Positions 31,749 through 40,788 of a stretch of DNA of 51,402 nt are shown in pieces. The notes beneath the pieces were generated by a model. The model worked only from the letters and a program-made list of their open reading frames with translations, did not search any database and was not told the DNA's origin. The position numbers and the translations under genes were made by a program. The DNA is from Frigoribacterium sp. JB110 (GTDB taxonomy: Bacteria; Actinomycetota; Actinomycetes; Actinomycetales; Microbacteriaceae): NCBI RefSeq assembly GCF_900163665.1, contig NZ_FUIA01000021.1, forward strand, positions 1-51,402. The letters run 5' to 3'. How positions within the stretch are numbered: the stretch's first letter is position 1; the number at the start of each line of letters is the position of its first letter.

Positions 31749-32174
31749 CTACGGCAGATTGTGGTCGGGCTCCTCTGACCTCCGGAACCATCGCCCGGTG
31801 ATCCGGTCGGGCTCGATGCGCACATAGTTGCGCTTCATCGTCGGCACCCAGGGGCGCAGTTCCAGCGCGTCGGCCGCTTCGATCTCGGCAGACGTCTCGA
31901 GGCGCCGGGCGTGCCCTCTGACGACCACGCTCCACGCGGCGTCATCGCTGTGGCCGTCCGATTCGAACAGCACCGCGTCATCGATCGTGAGCTCGACCAG
32001 TTTCGACCCTTCTGCCGTGCGGAAGACGAGACTGCGGTCGTCGACAACGTAATTGACCGGGAAGATGTCGATCACGTCGCGCACGTGTGTCACGATGCGG
32101 CCGATGTCGGCGTCGCGCAATAGTGCCCATGACTGATCTTCGGTGAGGTCGTGCACTAGACCATTCGGATTCAT
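31749..32174 (-). CDS. Pyridoxamine 5'-phosphate oxidase family (flavin-binding) protein
   Basis: 141 residues of the PNPOx-like split-barrel fold: LRDADIGRIVTHVRDVIDIFPVNYVVDDRSLVFRTAEGSKL, then a SVVVRGHARRLE strand and RITGRWFRR end. Such proteins bind FMN or F420, and actinobacterial members are often oxidoreductases rather than true PNP oxidases. ATG 32174 is used because GAAGGG lies 9 nt upstream; an in-frame ATG at 32183 abuts that sequence. It lies 22 nt or so after a universal stress protein gene, a pairing familiar from dormancy/hypoxia gene sets (inference). Confidence 0.82.
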   Translation of the reverse strand: MNPNGLVHDLTEDQSWALLRDADIGRIVTHVRDVIDIFPVNYVVDDRSLVFRTAEGSKLVELTIDDAVLFESDGHSDDAAWSVVVRGHARRLETSAEIEAADALELRPWVPTMKRNYVRIEPDRITGRWFRRSEEPDHNLP

Positions 32175-32205
32175 GCGCGTCATCCCTTCGTCTCGGTCGC
32201 GCGCA

Positions 32206-33129
32206 TCACGCGGGAACGACCATGATCGGCGCGTGGGAATGGTGCAGAACCGACCGCGAGACCGATCCGAGCAACGTGCTCATCACGGCGCCTCGGCCGT
32301 GCGTTCCCATCACCGTAAGCTGCGATCCTGCGGTGCGGTCGGCGAGCAGCGGTCGCGGCGGCCCCATCGCGACGGTCGTTTCGATCGTCAGATCCGGGAA
32401 GTCCTCTCGAAGAGGAACGACGCGGTCGCGCAACCGTTCCTCGAGTCCCATCCGCCGAGCCTCGACCACGTCCGAATCCACTGCAGCCTCGGGGTACCAG
32501 ACGAACACGTAGTCCGAGGGCGGCAGCACCATGACGACATCGAGAACGGCACCGCGCGAGGAAGCGACATCGGCGGCTTCAGCCAGCACACCCTGACTCG
32601 CATCGGAGCCGTCCACCGCCGCAGTCACCGGCCCGTGGGGAACCGGCTGGTCCCCCACGACGATCGTGGGACAGGACGCGTGAGCCGGGATGGCCACGGC
32701 TACGGATCCCAGCACATGACCAAGGAAGCCGCCTCGCCCGCGCATGCCGACGACCAGCACGCGGGCCGATTCCGTGAGCTCCGCGAGAACGCCGACGGCA
32801 TGACCGGCCTCGGCGCGGTAGACGATCTCACCCACGTAGTCGGCGAGACGTCCACGAGCGGCATCCAGGATCTCGAGGGCCTCCTCACGAGCCGTCACCG
32901 CGTCGGGGTGAGCCGGCATCGACGCGAGGTTCGCATAGAACCTCACCGGAATCGTGTACACGGTGACCACCGTGAGGACGACATTGCGTCGGTGGGCTTC
33001 ATCCGCTGCGTAGTCGAGCGCCAGAGCGGCGTTCTCTGAGCCGTCGAATCCGACGAGCACGCCGAGGTCTTGTGCAGAAGAGTCAGCGCCTGAAGGGCCG
33101 GTTGACGCGGAGAAGGATTTACCGTTCAT
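32206..33129 (-). CDS. Tandem-domain universal stress protein
   Basis: 307 residues with two UspA domains. Domain 1 (~18-155): VGFDGSENAALALDYAADEA and ATP loop GMRGRGGFLGHVLGSVAVAIPAHASCPTIVV. Domain 2 (~165-305): VTAAVDGSDASQGVLAEAADVA and GTHGRGAVMSTLLGSVSRSVLHHSHAPIMVV. Both have the G-x2-G-x9-G-S nucleotide-binding pattern, so ATP binding is expected. Start at 33129 chosen because GGAG lies 7 nt upstream, inside the longer reading frame beginning at 33141. Probably co-transcribed with the flavin protein that follows. Confidence 0.9.
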   Translation of the reverse strand: MNGKSFSASTGPSGADSSAQDLGVLVGFDGSENAALALDYAADEAHRRNVVLTVVTVYTIPVRFYANLASMPAHPDAVTAREEALEILDAARGRLADYVGEIVYRAEAGHAVGVLAELTESARVLVVGMRGRGGFLGHVLGSVAVAIPAHASCPTIVVGDQPVPHGPVTAAVDGSDASQGVLAEAADVASSRGAVLDVVMVLPPSDYVFVWYPEAAVDSDVVEARRMGLEERLRDRVVPLREDFPDLTIETTVAMGPPRPLLADRTAGSQLTVMGTHGRGAVMSTLLGSVSRSVLHHSHAPIMVVPA

Positions 33130-33312
33130 GGTGGGCTCCATTCAAGGCCTTCACGAGAAGGCGGGAGCACCGACCTCGAGCACTTGCGCCCTGCGTCGAA
33201 ATCAGCCTACCACCGCTCTTCTCCGGCAGATAGGAGATCCCCGACGCGGCCACGCGCCGAACGTATTCTCTGTGATCGAGCGGCCTCTCCCATCCAGTTC
33301 CGCGGGCACGCT

Positions 33313-33346
33313 CGATCACAAGGGGCGCACTCGCGCGCTACCGGAT
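33313..33346. repeat. Partial copy of the 31.7-kb palindrome arm
   Basis: GATCACAAGGGG (33314-33325) is followed by CGCACTCGCGC and TACCGGATGCC, paralleling GATCACAAGGGG-TACGCTCGCGC-TGCCGGATGCT at 31717-31749. It overlaps the end of the alpha/beta hydrolase gene, as the first copy lies against a gene end. Confidence 0.5.
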
Positions 33347-34138
33347 GCCCAGGAACTCCAGGCCGGCCGCGCGGAAGTCGCGCGAGCCGGGGGCGTTGAA
33401 GTGCTGCCTGCCTGGTATCTCGTAGAAGTAGCCCTGAGGCGAGGCCTCGGCGAGGTGGCGCGACTGCTCCACGATCGAGTCCTTCGACCCGGTCGCGAAC
33501 AGGATCCGCTGCTGGGGCGGGTCGCCGAGATCCGGATCGTCGTCGTCGAAGCGCATGCCCTCGGCGAGCGCGATCAGCGAACGCAGATCGTTGCCTGGCA
33601 CGCGCTCGGCGAGGCGGACGTAGTTGATCGTGTCCGGATCGGTGACCTTCGTGCCCTGATCGAGATACGCATGCGCCTGCGCGAGATCGATGCGGCCGAG
33701 CGGCTTGCCATCCGGAATGCCCCCGAGCACTGCGCGCTCGAGGATGTGCGGCAGTGCGACCGCCGCATGCCAGCCGACGCGCGCGCCGAGCGAGTAGCCG
33801 AGATACGAGAACTCCTCCACGAGATAGGTGTCGAGCACGCTCTCGAGATCGCTGACGAGATGCTCCATCGAGAAGTCGTCCGGCTCGTGCGGCTTCTCGC
33901 TCGCCCCATGGCCGCGCTGGTCGATGCCGAGCACGCGGAACCCGGCGCGTGTGAGGTCGCGCACCCATCCGGTCGCCGCCCAGTTGTCGCGGCAGCTCGA
34001 TGCGAACCCGTGCACGCACAGCACGGCCGGGGCATCCGGATCGCCCCACGAGTAGGTGGCGATGCGGAATCCGTCTCCGCTCATCACGAACTTCGGCTCG
34101 GGCATCTCAGTGATCAGCGGAAGTGCCATGCCCTTCAT
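33338..34138 (-). CDS. Alpha/beta hydrolase
   Basis: 266 residues. Oxyanion-hole region VLCVHGFASSCRDNW, VLGIDQRGHGASEKP, nucleophile elbow GYSLGARVGW (Ser in G-x-S-x-G), and the C-terminal catalytic His in IPGRQHFNAP. The acid residue is likely Asp in the ATGSKDSIV segment. Epoxide-hydrolase/lipase-like family; substrate unknown. GGAGGAG 4 nt before ATG 34138 supports the start. A repeat fragment overlaps the last codons. Monocistronic, divergent from the serine hydrolase gene. Confidence 0.88.
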   Translation of the reverse strand: MKGMALPLITEMPEPKFVMSGDGFRIATYSWGDPDAPAVLCVHGFASSCRDNWAATGWVRDLTRAGFRVLGIDQRGHGASEKPHEPDDFSMEHLVSDLESVLDTYLVEEFSYLGYSLGARVGWHAAVALPHILERAVLGGIPDGKPLGRIDLAQAHAYLDQGTKVTDPDTINYVRLAERVPGNDLRSLIALAEGMRFDDDDPDLGDPPQQRILFATGSKDSIVEQSRHLAEASPQGYFYEIPGRQHFNAPGSRDFRAAGLEFLGIR

Positions 34139-34241
34139 TGTGCTCCTCCGGCACCGCCCCACGAAATTCCGGTGCACAGGTCGGATGCAGTTCTCAGCCT
34201 GCGTCGGGGTATCCCCCTATCCGGGCGGTCGCGGACCTCGC

Positions 34242-34247
34242 TAGCGT
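34242..34247 (+). promoter_or_regulatory. Leaderless -10 (TAGCGT) of the serine hydrolase gene
   Basis: TAGCGT, 6 nt, then GTG at 34254. Confidence 0.6.
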
Positions 34248-34253
34248 GGGCTT

Positions 34254-35375
34254 GTGGACATGCCGAGACAGGAAGACCCGCGCGCACTGCGCGCCGCACT
34301 GGACGACCACATCGCGCGGGGCACCGCGCCGGGGATCGTGGTCACCACAGGAGATCCGAACGGCGGGCTCGAGACGATCGCCTCAGGTGATCTCGCCGAG
34401 GACGCGATCGTGCGGATCCAGTCGATGACCAAGCCCGTGACCGCCGCGGCCGCGCTGCAACTGGTGCAGGACGGGCGACTCGGCCTCGACGATGCCGTGG
34501 ATCGCTGGCTCCCCGAACTCGCCGAGCGCCGGGTGCTGCGCACGCCGACGTCGCCGCTCGATGACACGGTTCCCGCCGACCGGCCGATCACTCTGCGTCA
34601 CCTGCTCACGAATATGTCCGGGTACGGGATGATGACCGCCCCGTGCCCGCTGCAGGACGAGATGATCGCGAACCGCACCCAGGCGAGTCAGGACCCCGTC
34701 GAGCTCGGCGCGCAGGAGTGGCTGGACGCGCTGGCGTCGATGCCGCTCGCGTTCCAGCCGGGCACGGCGTGGCGCTACCACCACTCGTTCGGCCTGCTCG
34801 GCATCCTGCTCTCGCGCGTGACCGACAGTCCGCTCGATGAGCACCTGCGCGAGTTCCTGTTCGACCCGCTCGGCATGGTCGACACGGGGTTCGTCGTGCC
34901 GCAGGAGAAGGCGCACCGGCTTCCCGCCGCGCACCGCCATGACGGTTCAGGCGGGCTGACGCAGGCGGAGCCGGCCGGAGCCGGCTTCTACGTCGCACCG
35001 GCCGCCTTCGACCTCAGCCATGCCGAACTCGTCTCCACTGCCGCGGACTACGCGGCCTTCGCGCGCCTGCTGGCAGACGGCGGGCGGCACCATGGCCGCA
35101 CGCTGCTCGATCCGGATCTGCTCGCCCAGTTGCGTACGGACCAGGTACCGGATGCCGCGAAAGCCGACGACAGCTTCTTCCCCGGCTTCTGGGACGGAAC
35201 CGGATGGGGATGGGGCGTGTCCGTGCAGACCGCCGGCCCGCATCCAGGGCGATACGGCTGGTCAGGCGGCCTGGGCACCGACGTCTACATCGACCCCGAC
35301 GGATCGTTCCGCGTCATCCTCACCCAGGTCGAGATGGGGGCCGAGGTGATGGGGCTGTTCGCCGACCTGCAGTAG
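34254..35375 (+). CDS. Serine hydrolase of the beta-lactamase/class C-like esterase family
   Basis: 373 residues. Active-site S-x-x-K is SMTK (~57-60) in AIVRIQSMTKPVTAAAALQLV. The second motif is Y-H-H (WRYHHSFGLLG) instead of the usual Y-x-N, and the third is likely W-S-G-G (YGWSGGLGTDVY) near the C-terminus. No signal peptide, so it is cytoplasmic. It is more likely an esterase or peptidase of the EstB type than a drug-hydrolysing enzyme. GTG 34254 has a -10 hexamer 6 nt upstream. It converges with the ABC transporter operon. Confidence 0.87.
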   Translation: MDMPRQEDPRALRAALDDHIARGTAPGIVVTTGDPNGGLETIASGDLAEDAIVRIQSMTKPVTAAAALQLVQDGRLGLDDAVDRWLPELAERRVLRTPTSPLDDTVPADRPITLRHLLTNMSGYGMMTAPCPLQDEMIANRTQASQDPVELGAQEWLDALASMPLAFQPGTAWRYHHSFGLLGILLSRVTDSPLDEHLREFLFDPLGMVDTGFVVPQEKAHRLPAAHRHDGSGGLTQAEPAGAGFYVAPAAFDLSHAELVSTAADYAAFARLLADGGRHHGRTLLDPDLLAQLRTDQVPDAAKADDSFFPGFWDGTGWGWGVSVQTAGPHPGRYGWSGGLGTDVYIDPDGSFRVILTQVEMGAEVMGLFADLQ

Positions 35376-35406
35376 TCCCGCACCCATCCGCGAGGGGACA
35401 TCGCGC

Positions 35407-37188
35407 CTACAGCGTCGGCACGTTCGCGAGGAGCTCCTTCGTGTAGGCGTGCCGAGGGTTGTCGAGCACGTCGTCGACCGGACCGTCATCGACGATCGCA
35501 CCGCGGTTGAGAACCGCGACGCGAGACGCGATGTGTCGTGCCAGCGCGATGTTGTGCGTCACGAACAGCATCGCCAGACCGCGCTCGGCCTGCAGCGTGT
35601 GCAGCAGTGAGATGATGCTCGCCTGCACCGACACGTCGAGCGCTGATGTGATCTCGTCGCAGACGAGCACGGATGGCATGTTCACGAGCGCCCGTGCGAT
35701 GGCCGCGCGCTGACGTTCGCCGCCGGAGAGATCCCCTGGGCGCCTGTCGTAGAACTGACGGCCCAGCTGAACCGCGTCGAGCGCGTCTCTGACCCGCTCT
35801 CTCCGACCGTTGGCGCTCAGATCCCCCGACATCTCGAGCGGAACCGTCAGCGACTGCCCGAGGGTGCGACGCGGGTTGAGCGACGAGAACGGCGATTGGA
35901 AGATGTACTGGATCTGCTTGCGCTGCTCCGGCGTGCGGTGGCGCGTGGACCTCGCGAGTTCCTCTCCTCGATACTGCACCGAGCCGGTGTAGCTGCTGAG
36001 GATCCCCGAGATCGATCGGGCGAGCGTCGTCTTGCCCGAACCCGACTGGCCCAGGAGCAGGGTGCACTCCCCCGCGTTCACCTCCAGGTCGATGCCCCGC
36101 AGCACCTGGGTCTCTCCGTAGGTGAGACCCAGGTCGCGCACGGCGAGTGCAACCGCCGGCGTCTCGGCTGCGGCAGGAGAGGAAGGGCGCGACGTCACCT
36201 CGGCGGCGTTCGTCGGTGCCACCACGGGAAGCTCGCCCGTCAGGAACTCGGACGTGCGCGCATCCGTTGCCGTCAGCCTGCCGATCTGGTTTCTGCCTGC
36301 CAGGTCGGGAACAGCAGCGAGCAGGCGCCGCGTGTAGTCGTGCTGGGGTCTCTGCAGCACATCTGCGGTCGCGCCGACTTCGACGATCTCGCCGCGCAGC
36401 ATCACGGCGACGCGATCGGCGATCTCCGAGACGACGGCGAGATCGTGCGTGATGTACAGACCGGCGACCCGGTTGTTCACCGTCATCTCTCGGATCGTCT
36501 CGAGCACCTGCTCCTGCGTCGAGACGTCGAGGCCCGTCGTCGGCTCGTCGAGCACGATCACGTCCGGATACATGGCGAACGCCATCGCGATGCCGATGCG
36601 CTGCTGCTGCCCGCCGGAGAGCTGGTGCGGCCACCGCTTCAGATAGGCGTCGTCGGCGGGAAGACCGACCTCCCGCAGCACCGATCGCACCCGTTCGACG
36701 CGCTCCGCCTCGGAGGAGCCGTATCCATGGATATCGAGCACCTCCCGGATCTGCTTGCCGACCCGGATGCCGGGGTTGAGCGAGAGCGCAGGGTCCTGCG
36801 GGATGTAGCTCACGCGCGTACCGCGCAGTCGACGCCGGGACGCCTCGTCGAGCGTCATCATCTCTGCGGGTGCTTCGCTGTGCGACGCATGCAGCGTGAC
36901 GGTGCCGCCGGCGTGTGCGAGGCCGCGCCGGATGTGCCCGAGGATCGCGAGCCCCACCGTCGTCTTCCCCGAGCCCGATTCTCCGACCAGAGCGAGGATC
37001 TCCGCGGCTTTCAGATCGAGGTTCACGCCGTCCACAACGGCGGTCTCCGCCGCAGCCGTCGAGATCGTGAGGTCATCGACCTCCAGAATGTGCTCGTCGG
37101 CGGCCACACGAATGTGCCAGGCCGTGCCTTCGCTGCGGCTGCTGACCGTCTGCCGCTGCGCCGATCGCTGTCCCTGCTTCGCCATCAT
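35407..37188 (-). CDS. Peptide-type ABC transporter, fused double ATPase (DppD-DppF-like)
   Basis: 593 residues with two complete ABC domains. First ~35-290: Walker A VGESGSGKTTVG, LSGGQQQRIGIA, VIVLDEPTTGLD. Second ~350-590: LLGQSGSGKTTLARSISG, LSGGERQRAAIARALVN, VLVCDEITSALD. It is a natural fusion of the two ATPases that power oligopeptide/nickel/opine-type importers. The start is taken as ATG 37188, overlapping the permease stop (TGATG); GTG 37191 is an alternative. Last gene of the transport block that follows the carnitine genes. Confidence 0.9.
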   Translation of the reverse strand: MMAKQGQRSAQRQTVSSRSEGTAWHIRVAADEHILEVDDLTISTAAAETAVVDGVNLDLKAAEILALVGESGSGKTTVGLAILGHIRRGLAHAGGTVTLHASHSEAPAEMMTLDEASRRRLRGTRVSYIPQDPALSLNPGIRVGKQIREVLDIHGYGSSEAERVERVRSVLREVGLPADDAYLKRWPHQLSGGQQQRIGIAMAFAMYPDVIVLDEPTTGLDVSTQEQVLETIREMTVNNRVAGLYITHDLAVVSEIADRVAVMLRGEIVEVGATADVLQRPQHDYTRRLLAAVPDLAGRNQIGRLTATDARTSEFLTGELPVVAPTNAAEVTSRPSSPAAAETPAVALAVRDLGLTYGETQVLRGIDLEVNAGECTLLLGQSGSGKTTLARSISGILSSYTGSVQYRGEELARSTRHRTPEQRKQIQYIFQSPFSSLNPRRTLGQSLTVPLEMSGDLSANGRRERVRDALDAVQLGRQFYDRRPGDLSGGERQRAAIARALVNMPSVLVCDEITSALDVSVQASIISLLHTLQAERGLAMLFVTHNIALARHIASRVAVLNRGAIVDDGPVDDVLDNPRHAYTKELLANVPTL

Positions 37189-38123
37189 CACTTCTCACCC
37201 GCATTCGTACTCGCGGACGCATGAGCGATCGAATCCGCGATGAGGTTGGTACCGATTGTGAGCACCGCGATCGCCAGCACCGGCAGGAGCACACCGGCGG
37301 GTTCGAGCGACAGGGCGATGCGGTTCTCGTTGATCATGAGGCCCCAGTCCGCCGCCGGCGGCTGCATACCGAGCCCCAGGAACGACAGCGACGAGATCGC
37401 TCCGATCGAATAGGTGACGCGCAGACCGGCCTCGACGGCCATCGGACCGGTGATGTTCGGCATGATCTCGCGCATGATGATCCGGCCGCGCGGCACCGCA
37501 TACATCTCTGCGGCCCGGATGTAGTCCTCGTTGATCACGTTCAGCGCCGCCGAACGCGCCACCCGAGCGATGCGCGGCGCATGCGTCACCCCGATCACCG
37601 TCACGAGCACCCAGCCCTGAGGCCCGAGCACGGTCACCGCCAGCAGGGCGAAGACGAGCTGAGGCACTGCGAGCAGCACGTCGTTCGCTCGCATGATGAG
37701 CGAATCGAGCCAGCCTCCGGTGTAGGCGGCGATCATGCCGAGCACGGCGCCCAGCACCAGCCCGAGCAACGTGGCGAGCACCGAGAAGACGATGAGAGTG
37801 AGGCCGCCGGCGAGGAACCTCGACCAGACGTCGCGCCCGAGATTGTCGGTGCCGAACAATCCCTCCGGCTGGAACGGCCGATCGGCGAACTCGGTCGCGG
37901 AGTGCCCGGTCGCCCATGGCAGCAGCAGCGGTCCGACGAAGGCGAGGATCACGATCACCGCAGTGAGCACGACACCCGCCTTCGCCTGCCGTTGGCTCCA
38001 GAACCGGGTGAGCATCGTGTTGCGGTGCCCCGTGCCTGCTTCCTTGCTGCGCATCAGCTCCTGGGAGGTCAGTCCTCCGGTGTCCGGTGCGATCGGGTCG
38101 GACACGTGCTGCCGATCAGACAT
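37188..38123 (-). CDS. Peptide-type ABC transporter permease (DppC-like)
   Basis: 311 residues. An N-terminal cytoplasmic tail, then TM1 (AGVVLTAVIVILAFVGPLLL), FGTDNLGRDVWSRFLAGG (hallmark of DppC/OppC), and the EAA loop RSAALNVINEDYIRAAEMYAVPRGRIIMREIMPN. It pairs with DppB to form the channel. ATG 38123 overlaps the dppB stop by one base; GTG 38126 is the other option. Confidence 0.9.
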   Translation of the reverse strand: MSDRQHVSDPIAPDTGGLTSQELMRSKEAGTGHRNTMLTRFWSQRQAKAGVVLTAVIVILAFVGPLLLPWATGHSATEFADRPFQPEGLFGTDNLGRDVWSRFLAGGLTLIVFSVLATLLGLVLGAVLGMIAAYTGGWLDSLIMRANDVLLAVPQLVFALLAVTVLGPQGWVLVTVIGVTHAPRIARVARSAALNVINEDYIRAAEMYAVPRGRIIMREIMPNITGPMAVEAGLRVTYSIGAISSLSFLGLGMQPPAADWGLMINENRIALSLEPAGVLLPVLAIAVLTIGTNLIADSIAHASASTNAGEK

Positions 38124-39082
38124 CACTTACCCCCTTCGGTGCGCAGTTTGGGATTGGCCAGGATGCCGACGATGTCGGCGAGCAGGTTCACCACGACGTA
38201 GATGACCGCGACGATCATCGTGATCGCCACCACGACCATGACATCGCGATAGTTCACCGCTTCGATGAGCGCCTGCCCGAGACCGGGGTAGCGGAACAGG
38301 AACTCGACGACGACCACGCCTCCGGCCATCCAGGCGAGCTGAATCGCAACCACCTGCGCCACCGGTCCGATCGCATGCGGAAGCGCGTGGCGCAGGATCA
38401 CCCGGCGCTCGGGAACGCCCTTGAGGCGCGCCATCTCGACGTACCCCGAGTCGAGGACCTCGAGCATCGTGGCCCGCATCATGCGTGCGATGTACGGCGT
38501 GACGACGAGCACCAGCACCAGCACGGGCAGGATGAGCTGCGCGGGGAAGTCCCACACCTGCATCCCCGGCGGCTGCATGGTGACCGCCGGCAGCACGGTG
38601 AAGACCGTCGTCGACAGAAGCGACACGAGCGCGATGCCGATGACGAACTCGGGCAGAGCAGCGAGCACCAGCGAGACGCCCGTGATCGCGGAGTCCGTCG
38701 CCCGCCCTCGCCGCAGCGACGACCAGATCCCGACGAGGATGCCGACAGGGACCGAGATGATGGCGGCGGCGATCATGAGGAACAGAGATGCCCCGACGCG
38801 CTCCCCGATGAGCGCGGAGACCGGTTGCGATGTCGCCGCGGAGACGCCGAAGTCTCCGGCGAAGAGGCCGCCGAGCCACAGAAGATAGCGCTTCCAGGCC
38901 GGCTCGTCGAGATTCATCTGCTCGTGAATCGCAGCGATCCGCTCCGGCGTGGCCTGCTGCCCGAGAATCGCCTGCGCCGGATCGCCAGGCAGCAGCAGCG
39001 TCGCGAAGAAGATCGCCATAGACACCACGAGCAGAATGACGACGCTGATGGCCAGTCGTCGAACGATCAGTCGGAGGATCAT
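38123..39082 (-). CDS. Peptide-type ABC transporter permease (DppB-like)
   Basis: 319 residues. Standard DppB/OppB architecture: MILRLIVRRLAISVVILLVVSMAIFFATLLLPGDP, the LDEPAWKRYLLWLGGLFAGDFG loop, and the EAA motif EVLDSGYVEMARLKGVPERRVILRHALPHA. Six predicted membrane helices. ATG 39082 overlaps the binding-protein stop (ATGA). Confidence 0.92.
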   Translation of the reverse strand: MILRLIVRRLAISVVILLVVSMAIFFATLLLPGDPAQAILGQQATPERIAAIHEQMNLDEPAWKRYLLWLGGLFAGDFGVSAATSQPVSALIGERVGASLFLMIAAAIISVPVGILVGIWSSLRRGRATDSAITGVSLVLAALPEFVIGIALVSLLSTTVFTVLPAVTMQPPGMQVWDFPAQLILPVLVLVLVVTPYIARMMRATMLEVLDSGYVEMARLKGVPERRVILRHALPHAIGPVAQVVAIQLAWMAGGVVVVEFLFRYPGLGQALIEAVNYRDVMVVVAITMIVAVIYVVVNLLADIVGILANPKLRTEGGK

Positions 39083-40665
39083 GCGGGGTCTCCGATCCAC
39101 GCGCGATGCAGCTGGAAGCCCGACAGCGGCAGTCCGGTCGCGTTCGGGACGAGACCGCCGACGTAGGACTGATGCGCGTCGAGCTGATCTGAGAAGCCCC
39201 AGATGATGAGCGATCCGCGTTCGTACATGATCCGCTGCGCCTCCTCGATCAGTGCGCCGCGCGCGTCGTCGTCCGTCTCGCCCCGCGCCTGCTCGACGAG
39301 CTGAACGAACTCTTCGTCGGCCCAATGCGTCTCGTTGAACGGCGCGTCAGGCATGGAACCCGAGTTCGACTGCGGCAGGAAGTTGCGGGTGTACCAGAAA
39401 CTCTGTGAGAAGGGGTACTCGAGGTAGCCGCCCCAGTAGGTCGTGAGATCCATCCGGTTGATGGTGACCCTGATCCCGGCCTCGGCTGCCTGCTCCGCGT
39501 ACACCTGAGCAGCCTCGACGACGCCCGCCTGGATCGGCGCGGTCGCGAGCTCGATGTCGATCCCGTCGGGGTAGCCTGCCTCGGCGAGCAGCCGCTTCGC
39601 CTCTGCGATGTCCTGGGTGCGCTGCGGAAACTCCGGATACGCAGGGTCGTACGGCGCGAACATGTCGTTGCCGACCTGCCCGTGCCCCGAGAGCACCTGT
39701 TCGATCATCTGCTCACGGTCGACCACGAGGCGGAACGCCTGGCGCACCCTCTCGTCATCGAAGGGCTCGACGTCTGTGCGCATCGTGAACGGGAGCCACA
39801 TGCCGGTGTCGGAATCGAGTACGCGCATGCGCTCATCCGACTCGATCACTTCGGACAGCGCCGCAGGGATCTGTGCGACCACGTCGACCTGGCTCGACAG
39901 CAGAGCGTTGATGAGCGCGTCCGTGTCGTTGAAGTTCAGCAGCTCGATCGTGTCGAGGTACGGCCCTTCCTCACCCCAGTAGTGCGGGTTCGCCTTCAGA
40001 ACGGTCGAGCGCGCAGGCACGAAGCTCTCGAGCATGTACGGACCGGTGCCGACCGGGTTCTCCACGTCGAAGTCATCCGGCACGATCGTCATGGTGTACT
40101 GGCCGAGACCGTCGTCAAGTGCCGAATCGGGTGAGCTCAGTCGGAACTCGACCGTGTGCTCGTCGACGGCGACCACGTCCTCGAGATGAGCGAGCCCTGC
40201 CGCGCCGTTCTTCGGGTCATCCGGGTCGATGATCCGCTTCACGCTCGCGACCACGTCCTTCGCGGTCATGTCACGTCCGTCGCTGAACTTCACATCGGTG
40301 CGGAGCTCGGCGGTCCACACCGTGGCGTCGGAGTTCGGCCGGATCGATGTTGCGAGCATGGGCTGCAGGACGTAGTCGTCGTCGCGGTACAGCAGCGTGC
40401 TGTACATGTTGATGGCGCGAGCGATGTCACCGAGGTTCGTGGCGATGGCCCCGTCCACGGTGTCGGCGGCTCCTCCCCCGACGAACCCGACCCGCAGGTT
40501 CCCGCCGTGCTTCGGCGGACCGGTGAGCGCGGGAGCCTGCCCTACGAGCGCTCCTCCGCTGCACGCGGCGAGCAGGCCCGAGAGCCCGACCATCACCGCG
40601 CCGCCCAGGACCGCGCGACGCGACGGCTCCCATCGTGCTCGAGACAAGCGCATGGCGCTTTCCAT
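39079..40665 (-). CDS. Peptide-type ABC transporter substrate-binding lipoprotein (SBP_bac_5), Tat-type signal
   Basis: 528 residues. The signal region has a twin-arginine SRRAVLGG (Arg16-Arg17) and lipobox LLAAC (Cys35), so it is probably a Tat-exported lipoprotein. The mature part is a cluster C binding protein with KHGGNLRVGFVGGG, VWTAELRTDVKFSDGRDMTAKDV and FRLVVDREQMIEQVL. Start 40665 chosen for AAGGGA 6 nt upstream. Cluster C proteins bind peptides, opines, metals or other small molecules; its place behind cdhCAB and an esterase suggests carnitine, acylcarnitine or a related quaternary amine (inference). Confidence 0.88.
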   Translation of the reverse strand: MESAMRLSRARWEPSRRAVLGGAVMVGLSGLLAACSGGALVGQAPALTGPPKHGGNLRVGFVGGGAADTVDGAIATNLGDIARAINMYSTLLYRDDDYVLQPMLATSIRPNSDATVWTAELRTDVKFSDGRDMTAKDVVASVKRIIDPDDPKNGAAGLAHLEDVVAVDEHTVEFRLSSPDSALDDGLGQYTMTIVPDDFDVENPVGTGPYMLESFVPARSTVLKANPHYWGEEGPYLDTIELLNFNDTDALINALLSSQVDVVAQIPAALSEVIESDERMRVLDSDTGMWLPFTMRTDVEPFDDERVRQAFRLVVDREQMIEQVLSGHGQVGNDMFAPYDPAYPEFPQRTQDIAEAKRLLAEAGYPDGIDIELATAPIQAGVVEAAQVYAEQAAEAGIRVTINRMDLTTYWGGYLEYPFSQSFWYTRNFLPQSNSGSMPDAPFNETHWADEEFVQLVEQARGETDDDARGALIEEAQRIMYERGSLIIWGFSDQLDAHQSYVGGLVPNATGLPLSGFQLHRAWIGDPA

Positions 40666-40750
40666 TCGATTTCCCTTCACATTCTTCGTCGAACATCTCG
40701 ACGGCTTCCCTCGGCCCGTACTGCCTGGCCGGGCTGTGTCTGGTGCTTCA

Positions 40751-40788
40751 CCGGCTGCAGCGCCGGGTGCTGTGCGATCAGCAGCCGG
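40751..40788 (-). other. Inverted repeat between esterase and binding-protein genes
   Basis: CCGGCTGC (40751-40758) and GCAGCCGG (40781-40788) form an 8-bp stem right after the esterase stop, with a 22-nt loop. Without a U-run it may only dampen read-through into the transporter genes. Confidence 0.35.

Noticed and set aside
34254..35375. Serine hydrolase as a beta-lactam resistance gene
   Set aside because: No signal peptide, and the second active-site motif is Y-H-H rather than Y-x-N; esterase/peptidase members of this family are far more common.
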